A stretch of DNA of 60,000 nt from Membranipora membranacea (lineage: Eukaryota; Bryozoa; Gymnolaemata; Cheilostomatida; Membraniporidae): positions 10,423,001 through 10,483,000 of the forward strand of contig OU612066.1 in the NCBI GenBank assembly GCA_914767715.1, read 5' to 3'. A model generated the notes under the pieces. The model was not told the DNA's origin. It saw only the letters and a list, made by a program, of their open reading frames with translations, and ran no database searches. Positions 1 through 10,968 of the stretch are shown here, piece by piece (the stretch's first letter is position 1; every line of letters begins with the position of its first letter). A program made the translations under genes and the position numbers.

Positions 1-1
1 T

Positions 2-214
2 CCAGATGCAACGAAAGGAATAACTTGTGAAAGAATTAATCTTCGAATTATTTTTAGTTTTTACCTATCCCAACCAATAAGGTGGCGAGCTGAAAATCTA
101 GTCTGCCCTTCACTGCAAAATGTTAACAATAATGGAGTAGAGGGAGAATTTCATATTGAGGGTTGTCAAGAGTGTCAATTGCTACCTGAGGCTGAGCATT
201 TAATTCCAGATTAG
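2..214 (+). CDS. C-terminal exon of a third secreted-family protein (partial)
   Basis: An open frame runs from the window edge to a TAG at 212-214 (70 codons). I do not recognise a named family. The frame contains a Cys, an alternating hydrophobic stretch (NLRIIFSFYLS), then LVCP, then two further Cys close to the stop. This matches the C-terminal plan of the two secreted proteins at 11-15 kb and 27-31 kb: Cys, VRLFKLFKYS, then LVCP about 28-30 residues after that Cys, one more Cys, and a stop about 30 residues later. I infer a divergent third paralogue on the opposite strand whose 5' exons lie outside the window. In the paralogues an intron splits this segment; here it reads through. A chance ORF is the alternative. 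Confidence 0.4.
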   Translation, partial: PDATKGITCERINLRIIFSFYLSQPIRWRAENLVCPSLQNVNNNGVEGEFHIEGCQECQLLPEAEHLIPD

Positions 215-749
215 CTCTTGCCATAGACCTTTATCAAAGGCCTGCCTGTCGTAATTAAAGCTGGTTCTAGTTTGGCAATAAAACTATCACTTATTACAGT
301 GATGAATTTATTTTTTCCTTCATCTGCTAAATCATTCCTCCAAAGAGACCATACATGGCACTCAATAGTATATAAAAACATCATTATCAGACGACCACCA
401 TCTCATAAAAAAAAATTGAAATACTCACCTCAAGTTGATCCATATGTATAACATAACAAAACTCCCTTGCCACCCCTCAAAAATCTAAACACACAAACTA
501 AAACATGGATTGGATTGTACGCTCTAGTCTGTAATAACATACAAAATAGCTATAAATAATTACCTATTACATACAGCCCTTGACATCGATCCGAAATGTT
601 TTCTATTTTAATATAATTTAACAAGGGATACTCAAACTGTCTTAGGCCGAAGTTGACAACAAACGAAGCTTTACCAGTGGAAATATTTTATTTTATTACC
701 CTTTACCTATAATATCCATTTTAAAGATTTGACAGTCAGTGTTAACAGT

Positions 750-826
750 CAAGAAATTAAAGTAAATGGAGAACACATCATCTACTATGAGCTTCACAAC
801 CGACCGTCTGATCATTTTCACAGGTA
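750..826 (+). CDS. Possible internal exon, unknown product
   Basis: About 77 bases are open in one frame (reading ...VNSQEIKVNGEHIIYYELHN...) and end at a good donor (CACAG|GTAGGC). Possible acceptors lie at about 741 and 752. The product is unknown. It lies between the secreted-family exon at the left edge and the receptor-like tail exon at 1.57 kb, so it could be an exon of a third receptor. No similarity to the two full receptors is obvious by eye. Confidence 0.2.
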
Positions 827-1173
827 GGCATTTATATGGCTATCATTGCTAACCATAAAATAAAATGGGGTATATTCATAGACATAATACTAAACCTAGA
901 CGGGACACCAAATAAAGCTAAAGTGAGTCACTTACTTGCGGATGACGTTACTTCATAGGATTGTGTAGTAGCGATCTCGTCATCAGTTTCATGTTGCGTT
1001 ATCTTCAAAAAGTTGTTTTAGGTGTCAATTGATATCAAGCTGTTCAATATAAGCTGCTCAATCTATTACAATTTTCAAACTTTCAAAACCAATCCTAATT
1101 GATTGACTTATAAAAAACAAAACCTGAGGATTTGAGAGATGGTAGAAAGTTACAATCTAATCTATCTAATATA

Positions 1174-1248
1174 ATGGCCGCTGTGATTTTTATTGTTTAT
1201 GTAGTTTTGGTAATAGAGGGACTTGCTCGAGCCGAAGATTGGCTATGA
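1174..1248 (+). CDS. Short ORF with signal-peptide-like sequence
   Basis: An ATG at 1174 opens a 24-codon frame beginning MAAVIFIVYVVLVIEGLARA and then stopping. It looks like a signal peptide or membrane segment. The overlapping +1 frame from about 1219 to 1330 (GYDNMGEGNLYDSV...) carries two Tyr motifs like a receptor tail and ends at a possible donor (ATAG|GTAAAT). The two could be exons of the + strand receptor relic, or neither may be expressed. The location just 5' of a receptor-type tail exon is the only real support. Confidence 0.2.
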   Translation: MAAVIFIVYVVLVIEGLARAEDWL

Positions 1249-1572
1249 TAATATGGGAGAAGGCAATTTGTATGACTCTGTGACAATCGATCCGAAATCT
1301 CATGAATTTATCACACAAAGAATAGGTAAATAAGCTTGTGGGCTCCAAATGCTCCAACAGGGATTTTTGGCATCACATTATCTAATCTAGACTTAGAAGT
1401 TGGTTAAACCTTCTTTCATAATAGGTGCAGTTATTATGACGACCAGATGCATTGCAATATAAAGGCATTAAGTGATTTGTCTATTACTAAGTTTTAAATG
1501 TTCAATAAGCGATAATCGTAATTAGACTGAAAGTTAAAATTCCCTTCCAAGACAAATCCAACCAATGCATTA

Positions 1573-2020
1573 ATCAACTTCATATATCTTTCATTATGAT
1601 TGTGCCAATGCTGCTGGCGCCAGCAGTTCACCACCAGTGCCTGCTCCGAGACCAGCAATATTACCCTCGCTCTCTGATAATGTCAACTCTGTTTATTGTG
1701 ACATCCCTTTTCCTCCCTCCAGCCCTGAATTTACAGAATACAATTGTCACAATGCTGTTGGCGCCAACCGATTACATGCTTTACCTGAAGAAGAGAGGCA
1801 ACAGTTTCAGTCCAAATCTGTTGCTATTAGCTCATTAGTTGTCCCAAACGATGGTCAACAGAATCATTTAAATACATCAAACAACCTGCATGTTGATTTC
1901 CATTCAAACCAAATATCCGCAAATATCACTTGCCAGGTGTCACAAGACAGAAATATTAAGCAACAAAATTATAGCTTTGCTTTTTATTTATCTCTCAGTT
2001 ATTATATCAATATTTATTAA
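1573..2020 (+). pseudogene. Third receptor copy, tail exon with frameshift
   Basis: This + strand reading frame carries one full unit of the receptor tail repeat: HYDC, SSPPVPAPRPAILPSLSDN, VYCDIPFP, SSPEFTEYNCHN, then the post-repeat segment EERQQFQSKS. It is clearly homologous to the last exons of the minus-strand receptors at 6.6 and 22.5 kb. A 2-bp deletion near 1911-1916, relative to both copies, shifts the frame. The conserved C-terminal hydrophobic segment is therefore encoded out of frame and translation stops early at 2018-2020. No TM or ectodomain exon is recognisable upstream. It is either a pseudogene or a gene that lost its C-terminal membrane segment. Homology with the minus-strand loci continues into the 3' flank to about 2.65 kb. 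Confidence 0.7.
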
Positions 2021-2650
2021 AATTTACCGACGTAGGACATAACCGCTTACCCGACTCAGTCTTTGATTCAATGCCGTAAAACCGGTGAAGCTTTTTTTTG
2101 TTTCTTTTCACATTTTTTATGAACTGGTGATGGGTACATTCTATAATACGACAGTTGTTTACTTTAAAAAATTAATTACACCTTAACTTGATAAACTTTT
2201 CTCCTCATACCATTTTTCAAAAATGGAAACAGCTTTTAGAAATAAACTGTATAATTATTGACTGGCTGATAAGCAGCTGCCGTCTGCGACTGATGCTATG
2301 TATTTACTTTTCTGATATTACTATAAGTCGGTTTGAACCTGACGTCTGCAGTGATTATAGCTCAAGATCCAGTTAAAATTAACACAACTCGCCACATGTA
2401 GCAACAAATGCGTAGTGAGCTGTAGTGGCTTGAAAATAACAGGAGGAGATAATTTATGAGAAGATAACTCCGGATACAATCTTGTGTTTGGTAGGCGGCA
2501 TGACAAGGTTAGTTGTAGGCGCTATAGTTGACTAGTGGTCTACTTAGGGTTTGCGCCATTGTTGCAGTGAGAAAAGCAACTTCTTTTAGCGAGTGAATAC
2601 TATCATTACTTAGAATATAACTTCAGTGAGAAGTATTGCCCAGAGCGATG
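2021..2650 (+). repeat. Inverted copy of receptor 3' flanking DNA
   Basis: The sequence is the reverse complement of the receptor 3' flanks, for example 21,920-22,530. It includes the GACTGAGTCGGGTAAGCGGT block, the GGTTTGAACCTGACGT block and the segment around 2510-2590. This shows that the 1.57-2.65 kb copy arose by an inverted duplication that included non-coding DNA. No gene is seen here. Confidence 0.75.
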
Positions 2651-2779
2651 AGAGTTACATCATACATTCATATTCATAGTGATTAGGTTTGAGATCCTCT
2701 TTGCTATCTTTGATATGAAATTTTTTATAAAAAAAATACTACAGATGTTATCACATTCACATTTGATTGGATCAAAACG

Positions 2780-2852
2780 AGAAAATCACCAAACAGGCTG
2801 CAAACAATCATCCGGTGATGTCATTGTGATTTTCATGATGCGTTTGCCAAAG
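2780..2852 (-). pseudogene. Relic of the secreted gene's last exon
   Basis: Read on the minus strand, the segment resembles the last exon of the secreted genes (11.0 and 27.3 kb): K/R-rich, then TSPDDC.QP.W, followed at once by a stop. The upstream VCP motif and the splice acceptor are not intact. Flanking sequence from 2640 also matches 27,110-27,360 in the same orientation. It is a decayed fragment of an additional module, next to the inverted tail copy. Confidence 0.5.
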
Positions 2853-2959
2853 TTACTGGCTGCCCCTAATGAACAATGCGTTGTGCCAGTCAAATGGAAG
2901 GGTAATGTTCAACCTGATGTGACCTACAACAGCAAAAGATTTTGGTTACCATCATGAGA

Positions 2960-3515
2960 GATGTGCTACAAGTGAGCATGATATTTTAAGTTGCTCACTA
3001 TCACCAGAAAATTGCAGCGTAATTAATGTAGATACAGCTCCTTTGCTCTGTTAAATTCTCATCGGTGAAATGTAACAGACTGTATCAGCTTTCTAGCCTT
3101 AAATCAGCTGATAAAAATCTGTAGGAATGCCCAGTAATCTTATGTTCTGTATATTAGCATCTGCTATGATAAAAAGTGCAAACAGAAATCTACCAATCAG
3201 CGAAGCATATTATTAACCCAATCTCTCCGGATATAAAGAAGATAGAAACTATATAGAAACTGTGTACTTGTATCACGTGGCAGTGATAACGATTGTTCAA
3301 AGTCAAAAGCTTGCGCAGTATTACTCAGTGGTGTCCTTTTGAGCATAGAGGTACAGAATATCATCGGTTATTGGTTCTCCCTATCGTCAATTAAGTTATA
3401 GCTTCAGTATTCACTATAATTTTTGACTCAATAATAATTATTTATTTGATTTAAAACAAAAAAATTGTATGATACTTATTATTAGCTCTATGGCATAAGC
3501 AAATATTCTCAACAT
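2960..3515. other. Stretch without a recognised gene
   Basis: AT-rich sequence lies between the relic exon and the D8C gene. I see no coding signal. The right end presumably holds the promoter and 5' UTR of the D8C gene, since a splice-acceptor-like TTTTTCAG lies at 3551-3558 just before its start codon. Confidence 0.4.
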
Positions 3516-3570
3516 AATGAAGCCAGGCTACACTATTAGTGTACATTGTATTTTTCAGATTTCTTCCACA

Positions 3571-4563
3571 ATGATGCACTTTGCAGCAGTCACCTTGCTT
3601 GCCTGCGGGCTTGGCCTAACAGCTGGCAGCTTGTTTGATCCCTCAGCACACCGGGAGCTTCAGCAGATGAAAATAAAGGTAGATATGGTACATGATACTC
3701 TGATCTCTGAGGGGTGTACTGATCCTTCGCTCAAGAAACGCAGTCGGCGACACCTGGTAGGAACTGTGTCTGACAGCGTTGATTACGAGTTTGAGTCTAA
3801 GCTTTACCATCACCTCACTGATTTACTCATAGCCTGCCGTAAAAGCAAGCAAGCTGTTTCACCAACCACCACTAAACCAACAACCACCACGACCACCACT
3901 ACACCAACAACAACCACCACCACACCAACAACGACAACCACTACACCAACAACCACCACCACCACCACTACACCAACAACAACCACCACCACACCAACAA
4001 CGACATCCACTACACCAACAACCACCACCACCACTACTACACCAACAACAACCACCACCACACCAACAACGACAACCACTACACCAACGACAACCACAAC
4101 TACACCAACAACAACCACAACTACACCAACAACAACTATAGCAACTCCAACACAATGTCAGTATGCCATCAATCTCACTGAATCCTGGCGCCTCGATAAA
4201 TCGGACAGTAACATCAGACCCATAAACAACATATGGAACTGCGACACTCAGGATATGATAGCAGCGGGCCGTCCTTGGTTCAGATTCACAGGGGAGGCAG
4301 GTAGTAAACTACTGGACCACTGTATACCTAATCACCGCTGTGGTACATACAACACACTGTGGAGTAACAGTACAATGCCAAATAATGTGGGAGAAGCTAC
4401 TGCTATGACACTGTATGGCAGCGAAGGTCCAAAGTTGACTAGATGTGGCCATAGAACCCATGCTGCTACTGTGTTGAGATGCTCATCAAAGCCCAATGAT
4501 TTCATATACAGATATGATGGCAAGGATGTCTGCTACGTCGGGTTTTGTGGTATGAACGCTTGA
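3571..4563 (+). CDS. Secreted Thr-rich mucin-like protein with D8C domain
   Basis: This encodes about 330 residues. I chose the ATG at 3571 because it begins a strong signal peptide (MMHFAAVTLLACGLGLTAG) and follows an acceptor-like TTTTTCAG; the longer frame from 3517 reads poorly. Order: signal peptide (1-20), a short region with one Cys and a furin-like basic site (KKRSRR, about residue 54-59), a Thr/Pro tract of PTTTTTT repeats (about 97-195), then a Cys-rich C-terminal domain. That domain has the D8C pattern of uromodulin-type proteins: ESWR, C, RPWFRFTGEAGSKL, C, CGT, LW near 196-260, then RCGHRTHAATVLRC and VCYVGFC. D8C proteins are secreted or surface glycoproteins. I infer an O-glycosylated mucus or surface protein, possibly cleaved at the basic site. 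No TM segment is visible. Confidence 0.85.
   Translation: MMHFAAVTLLACGLGLTAGSLFDPSAHRELQQMKIKVDMVHDTLISEGCTDPSLKKRSRRHLVGTVSDSVDYEFESKLYHHLTDLLIACRKSKQAVSPTTTKPTTTTTTTTPTTTTTTPTTTTTTPTTTTTTTTPTTTTTTPTTTSTTPTTTTTTTTPTTTTTTPTTTTTTPTTTTTTPTTTTTTPTTTIATPTQCQYAINLTESWRLDKSDSNIRPINNIWNCDTQDMIAAGRPWFRFTGEAGSKLLDHCIPNHRCGTYNTLWSNSTMPNNVGEATAMTLYGSEGPKLTRCGHRTHAATVLRCSSKPNDFIYRYDGKDVCYVGFCGMNA
3859..4145 (+). repeat. Coding (CCA/ACA-ACC)n minisatellite
   Basis: A degenerate tandem repeat encodes the PTTTTTT mucin tract of the D8C protein. Larger units of about 40-60 bases recur inside it, so length polymorphism is likely. The long antisense Val/Gly and Cys/Trp frames across it are artefacts. Confidence 0.9.
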
Positions 4564-5340
4564 AACAGGTACACCCATTTTTCAGTCTCACTTATTTTTC
4601 TGCAAGCTAGACACTAAGGTGCTTTCTCATCAGAGATTGATGTCACCATGTAATTACAATAGGGTCAACTATTTTTGCGTTTTCATAGGAAAATGCATAG
4701 ACAAAACACACGTGTTTGTCTATGGGAAAATGTGTCATTGCCTGTATATTGTTTTTCATTCATGTACTGGGCATTTTCACTTGCTCGTTTTTGAGACAGA
4801 ACACAGCTTTGTTGGCAATTTTTCTAACCACTTGTTTCTCAGCATACACCTGAAAATATATTCATGACATGTTTCAACTCACACCAATTTAATGACGTGG
4901 CTGTCAAAAATCTACAAATATATCTGCTGGTCAACAATCTGGTTAACTTAATATTCAGTACTGGAAATAATCATCAAAATTGGGCGAGCTGTTTGCGACT
5001 GTAAAGGCTTGCATTTACGTAGAATGGGCTTGGAGACAGATATGGAAGGAATGTTTTTGTTCGTAACAGTAACGCATATAGTATTAACAATTATAAGTTT
5101 ACGGTATTCACCACAGACTCAACCAACCAACCAACCAACCAACCAATCAACCAACCAACAAACCAACAAACCAACCAACCAACCAACCAAAATTGCAACT
5201 CCAATGGAAAGATATGCCCTACACACTGATAGCCACTATATATATATATATATATATACATATGAATCACTCATTGTCCAGGGTTTTTATGGGTACAATA
5301 GTGGGATATATAATATATGACACTTTATTGCACAAATGTG
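4564..5340. other. Intergenic stretch with simple repeats
   Basis: No gene is seen. It holds a short hairpin at 4693-4722 (CATAGACAAA... arms), an (AACC)n tract at about 5120-5190 and a (TA)n tract at about 5236-5259. Confidence 0.6.
5120..5192. repeat. (AACC)n microsatellite
   Basis: Tandem AACC/CAACCAAC units with a few substitutions, followed 45 bases later by a (TA)n run at 5236-5259. Confidence 0.9.
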
Positions 5341-6614
5341 TGTATATATATAAATTTTTTCAGTGCTCCCGTATATAAGACCATCGCATTTTCACACCTT
5401 TTCGGTTTTATTTTCATCAACCAAACTGTATGCGTTAATCGTCCTAAAATGATTTTGCCAAAGATTATTTAAATCTTAAATCAACAGAGTCTCCATTAAA
5501 AAAAACACCTGAAATTAGTTACAGAGTTCAATATCACTGACAGCATTGTTTTTGAAGCAGCTACAGCCTGATTTGTCATTGGTCATCATATTTAAATTTT
5601 TTGGATATATTTTTATCACCAGTGTACACATGCTTTTAACACCCTTACCTAAGTCTGACTTAACCCTAAGCTCTTGGTACCACAAATTTGTACATATCAC
5701 ATAAAGCATCATCAGCTTTCCTGTCAGAGTAAAATAAGTAGATAGTATCATATTGATATGTTACCAATGTTGTATCCTTCATTGTGTTCATTTACCCAAT
5801 AGAAGCTGGACAAGTCACCTGTCACAAAAAAACACACACCATTATGACATTGCCTTCTGTGATCCTTCAGCTTGGAGATGAGATAAACTACTTTGTTTGT
5901 AGGAGATCTATTCACCATGATATAATCACAATGCGTTTGGAACTAATCTCTATGTCCTGAATCGAGCAAAAAATGAGTGATGATTTTTAATTGCAAAACC
6001 AATGTGTTAATCCTCGTACATAATCTCTTGACTACAGGGAGCTTGAGTAAAAGATCACTGCAAATGACAGATTCACTTTGTTTTATAGCCTTATGTGAAC
6101 TAATGTTTCTACAAGGTTGGTGAGCTGACATGACCAAACATGGCCAAACTCACCACAATAATCTCAATGCGTTTGGTTCTTAGCCCCGATATCCTGAATC
6201 TAGCAAAAAGTGACTGATGATTTTTACTCGCAAAACCCATTGTGTTAAACTTATCTGTGTATTATTTGTTGCCTCTAGTGATCTTGGGCTTAATTTGAAA
6301 ACGTCAGGTTCAAACCGACTTATAGTAATATCAGAAAAGTAAATGCATAGCATCAGATGCACACGGCAGCTGCCTATCAGCCAGTGAATGATTATACAGT
6401 TTACTTCTATAATTATTTGTAATTTTGAAAAATGGTATGAGGAGAAGGAATATCAAGTTAGGTGTTTAACAGAGTAATTAATTATTTAAGTGAAAAAATG
6501 TTGTAATATAGAATGAACCCAGTATCAGTTCATACAATAAAAAAAACAAAAAAATAAGCTAACTAGTATTCGCAGGTTTACGGCATGGAATCAAAGACTG
6601 AGTCGGGTAAGCGG

Positions 6615-9600
6615 TTATGTCCTACGTCCGAAAATTTTAATAAATATTGATATAATAACTGAGAGATAAATAAAAAACAAAGCTATAATTTTGCTGCTTG
6701 ATATTTCTGTCTTGTTACTCCTATTAAGTGATATCTGTGGACTCAATTGGTTTGTATGGGAATCAACATGCAGGTTGTTAGATGTAGTTAATTGATTCTG
6801 TTGATCGATGTTTGGGACCACTAATGAGTTAAAATTACCAGATTTCGGCTGAAACTGTTGCCTCTCTTCCACAGGTAAAGCATTGTCACAATCAAATTCT
6901 GAAAATTCAGGTAAAGGGATGTCACAATAAACGGAGTCGATATTATCAGAGGGCAATGGTAGCATTGCAGGTCTCGGAGCAGGCACTGGTTGTTGGTTGC
7001 TGGTGTCAAAAATATTATCACAATCGTATTCTAAAAATTCAGGGCTGGAAGAAGGCAGAGGGATGTCACAATAAACGGAGTCGAGATTATCAGAAAGCGA
7101 GGGTAGTATAGCTGGTCTCAGAGCAGGCACTGGTGGTGAGGTGCTGCTGCCAAAAGCGTTGTCACAATCGTATTCTGAAAATTCAGGGCTTGAAGAAGGC
7201 AGAGGGATGTCACAATATGCATATAACTGATCATCGTCTGAGATCGAGGCTTGAGACAAGTTATCACTGACACTACTCAAACCTGCTGAAGTGGAGGGAA
7301 AGTTCAGATTAGCTGGTAGTGAGGGTAGTATTGGTGGTCTCGGAGGAGCTACTGGTGGTGAGTCCTTGTTGTGCCCTGAATCCATAGCCTCATATAAGTT
7401 GTCATCAGGATTCAATCTTGGAAGAGAGTGAAGGGGTGTTACTATCGAGCTAGGGAGAGGTGGTAGCGGTCTGCCCTGGAAAGGATTCCTACGATCAATT
7501 TCTGTTTCGTTGGAGTGCTCATCATTTTGAATCCTAACATTATTCTGTTCTTCTGTGTCTGCTCTGCCAATCGTGTTAAGCTCGATATCTGTAAGATGAA
7601 GGTCAAGGTTAAGGACAACTCATAGAGCAAAAACCGACATATTGCTTCATTCATTTTATTACATTCGATATCTGTTAAATTGACAGCTCAGCCAACTGAC
7701 TGAACAGTTTCTTTTCTTTGTTTGTTTTTCAGCAGATACTTTCAAAAATTTATAATTATTTAGCATTGATAATCACATGGACAACGCTTGATAAATGGAT
7801 TGTGGTGTAATTTGGAAGCTAAGGCAAGAAGCAAGAGCTTACTATCTAAATGTCAGATCTGTAAAACTCTAATGAGTTTTTGCTAGATCTATTACAAGTA
7901 TCTAAACTTTCACTTATCAATGTCCTGTAGTGTGCTGAACATTATAATAATAGAAGAAATGGTGATACAATAGAAAAGCTTACATACCTCCATCAGTGCC
8001 ATTTTGGGTTGAGCTTTGCTCCGATCTGTGTTGGCTTGTCTTACTTATATTCCTTTTGTGAATACTAAATGAAGCAGCCACTAAGACAGTAACAAGAAGT
8101 ACCAGTCCAGATATACCAATGATAAGTTTGTGCTCCCATTTCATACCTTTCTCTACACTTGTGTGCTCCTTTGAGACTGTATAAGAAAGGCCATGTATGA
8201 GACATAGAAGTTATCTCCTTTATTGCTCAGGGCAGGCAATAACCACAATAAATTACAATAATAACAAAGTAAATTGTTAGGTCCGATCAGGGAGGGTGGG
8301 ATATACCAACCCTCCTGGTTTTACCCTCACCATTGTCAAGTCGAATTATGTAATGTAGAAACCATGAGAACCCTGTATCTCTGTCCTTTTCACTTATTTA
8401 GTATATCAAATCAACCATTGAGTATACATTCAAGTCAAAATTGGTTCAAACTTATTTTAACTTACTGGTAATTCTAAGAGAGATCAGACGATTCTCTCTA
8501 TCCATGGCATATATGGTCCCATCAGAACTTCTTGTCTTTGCTAGTTGGTTGATTTGTAGTGAGCTGCAATCCCCCTCAGTGTCATTATAGGGAAGCGAAC
8601 TGGTTCCCAAGCATACAGGTGTGTACTCTCCAGTCTTAACATTTAAAATTATCAGTTCTCCTTGTTGTGACGTTTGACACAGTAGGTAGTCTGTATCTAT
8701 GTTAACTGCATTTTTGATTACAACTTTTTCTGATGTTGTAATATTCTGAATTCGCTCTGTCTCAAAATCGTAGTTGTACAAGGTATAACCGTTTGATGCG
8801 TCCCTGATGAACACATGGGCTTTGGAATAATTTTTATTGAAAACCAAAGCATTTATGACTTTTTTAGGATCATCAAGCAGGGGGGAGTTGGCTAGCTTTG
8901 TATCGTATGAAAAATCAAATTTTGAGGTTTTTGTACTATTAGTGTAATATATGACATTGGACATTTGATCAAAAGCAATCTCTCCAAGAGTTAGTGATCG
9001 ATGTGGGGTGCAGAGTGGAGCATTTCTACAGCAAAGATTTCCCACACAGACTATGGGTTTCATTGAATTGTCACCAATTTTTGCTAGGCCTATCGAATTT
9101 TCATCGCGAATAAGAAATTCCTCCCTGTTCATCTGGACAAAGCTGTATATTGTTGCATTGTTCACCACCACAACCATAGATTCCTTACTAGTGGTATTTA
9201 GTTGGCGAATAAAATTTTTATCAGAGTAAAAATACAAGTTTTTATGATCTATTGCAGGTGATAAGTTTTCATATGACACATTCTTGTTTGTCCAAAACTG
9301 ATCATTTATGAGTACAGAAATTGTTACATCCACAGTATATCTGAAACAAAAAGATTAACATCCATTATTGTTCAATTTCAGCCACAAATCTTATAAATTT
9401 GAGTAGATAAAATTTGGTCTGACAAGTGGACGCTTCCCTAACTATGCAGCATAAATATTTGATATATCGCGCCACCAACAATTATCAGCAATAAATTGTG
9501 ATGGTGTAAGGTAAAGTTATTTATTTAATTTAATTTAATTTAATTTTTTTTATTTTATTTTAGTGATTTTTTTTTATTTTACATTATTTTATTTTATTTT

Positions 9601-10725
9601 ATTTATCTGTTTTAAGCTGTACTGCTATTTTTTTGTGTCAATCAGATACAAAAAAAAAGATTTTCATGTGCCCAGTTTGCCCTGGTCGCTTGACTACAAA
9701 ACGATATGCTAGAATAGAGAATAGGTAACAGCACAGCCATATCGATCTATCACAATTAGCAGTTTTGTAAAAGTTTACCATGTGTGAAACCTCTGGTAAC
9801 CTCGAGAAAAGAATGGCGGTAGGAGATCAGCACCATTGTCAATATTTCATCATCGCACAAAATTAGCCCAATTTCAGTTAAATTTCAAGTTTGCTGTGGA
9901 CCGTTACCTTGAAGGTGATTCTTCAGAGGTGGTTTCACTGACTCTGATAATCCCAATTAGTATCACTCTTGCCTGAAAGGAGACAAAGAACATTTTCAAG
10001 ATAACATAGAAATAAATACAAGCGAGCCACCTACAGTATTTTAACAAAAATCATCGGAAACACATTAAGCTGAAGGATTCATTACAATACGGATCCCCCA
10101 CTACCAAATTTCCAAGCTACAATGCCAGAGAGTACCCTCAGCTAGATAAGTTTATCATACCAATACATTGAGCAATTACTCTGTAGAAGGGTTTTGATCA
10201 CACTGTTTTTATTGTCACTAATACGCTTATGCTTAAACGGTTGTAGTTGGAACTTTCACTATTTTTCGAAACTGGCAAATTTTTCCACTTTACTCATACC
10301 ATGGTTTATAACATGTAAACTGTGTCAGTTTTTATCTCATGTAATAATTTTATCATTGTTACTATGACAATTGCTACGGTTTTAAATATTCCAAAATCAT
10401 TTTTTTTCATACGAGATGTTGAAATCTTACATCGGAAAAAATAATTCTCAAAATCACACCAAGGAGTGATATTTCACCTTAATGTTATTTCTAGCATTCT
10501 GATGCAACAATGTGAATAAACATGAAATTATATGAGCGTTTTCGTTCTTCCACTTCCATGACAGTGACTCTCATCCCATGATTTATCGGTTTTGGTAAAC
10601 TGAGATATGAAGCCCTTTGTTACGTAATAAGGCCTTTCAGCCAAGAAAGTTGATTCTAAATAAATACTTATTAAATTAATCCAAGAACTCACCAGTAATC
10701 CCAACAAAGTCAGCAGTGGTGTCAT
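6615..10725 (-). CDS. Transmembrane receptor 1, Tyr/Pro-repeat tail
   Basis: There are five exons on the minus strand: 10693-10725, 9908-9972, 8466-9340, 7988-8176, 6615-7588 (711 residues). I do not recognise a named family. The ATG at 10725 opens a hydrophobic signal peptide split by intron 1. Exon 3 (about 33-324) has propeller-like repeats: LTLGEIAFDQ..NVIYYTN resembles YWTD repeats, and SSDGTIYAMD.ENRLISL is a final blade-like motif. It has many N-glycosylation sites and few Cys. Exon 4 encodes the TM helix (about 342-363, IIGISGLVLLVTVLVAASF) followed by basic residues. Exon 5 is the tail: NPFQGRPLPPLP, DNLYEAM, then three units of YCDIPLP..SPEF.EYDCDN with Pro-rich PVPA.RPA spacers, and a C-terminal hydrophobic segment (about 688-707) before GRRT. 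The tail has no kinase domain; I infer signalling by recruited SH2/SH3 proteins. The secreted gene lies directly upstream. Confidence 0.75.
9525..9605. repeat. TTTAA/TTTTA-rich tract
   Basis: Low-complexity (T)3-5A(A) repeats in intron 2 of receptor 1. Confidence 0.85.
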
Positions 10726-10968
10726 TGTTGTAGTGTGAAGTGAAACTAATTGCATTGAGTTGAAATAATTATCAATCATAATATATCTGATATATTTCAG
10801 CAAATAGACGTTCTCTATGGAAGTATTACAAAGCCAAGAGTGATGAAAGTTACATAAAACATTTATACTTATAGCTATGGGTATAATCCTCTTCAATATC
10901 TTAGTACGACTGGTTTTGCAAAAAAATGAAACCACAGCAAAGAAAAAATACATACACATTTGGTTGAA

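Noticed and set aside
3810-4155. Long antisense ORFs rich in Val/Gly and Cys/Trp
   Set aside because: They are the reverse frames of the Thr/Pro-coding repeat of the D8C gene and carry no independent signal.
5515-5751. 78-codon minus ORF, also at 21409-21645
   Set aside because: Nearly identical in both units, but the whole surrounding non-coding block is equally identical and parts recur in the dispersed repeat family. No domain or splice evidence.
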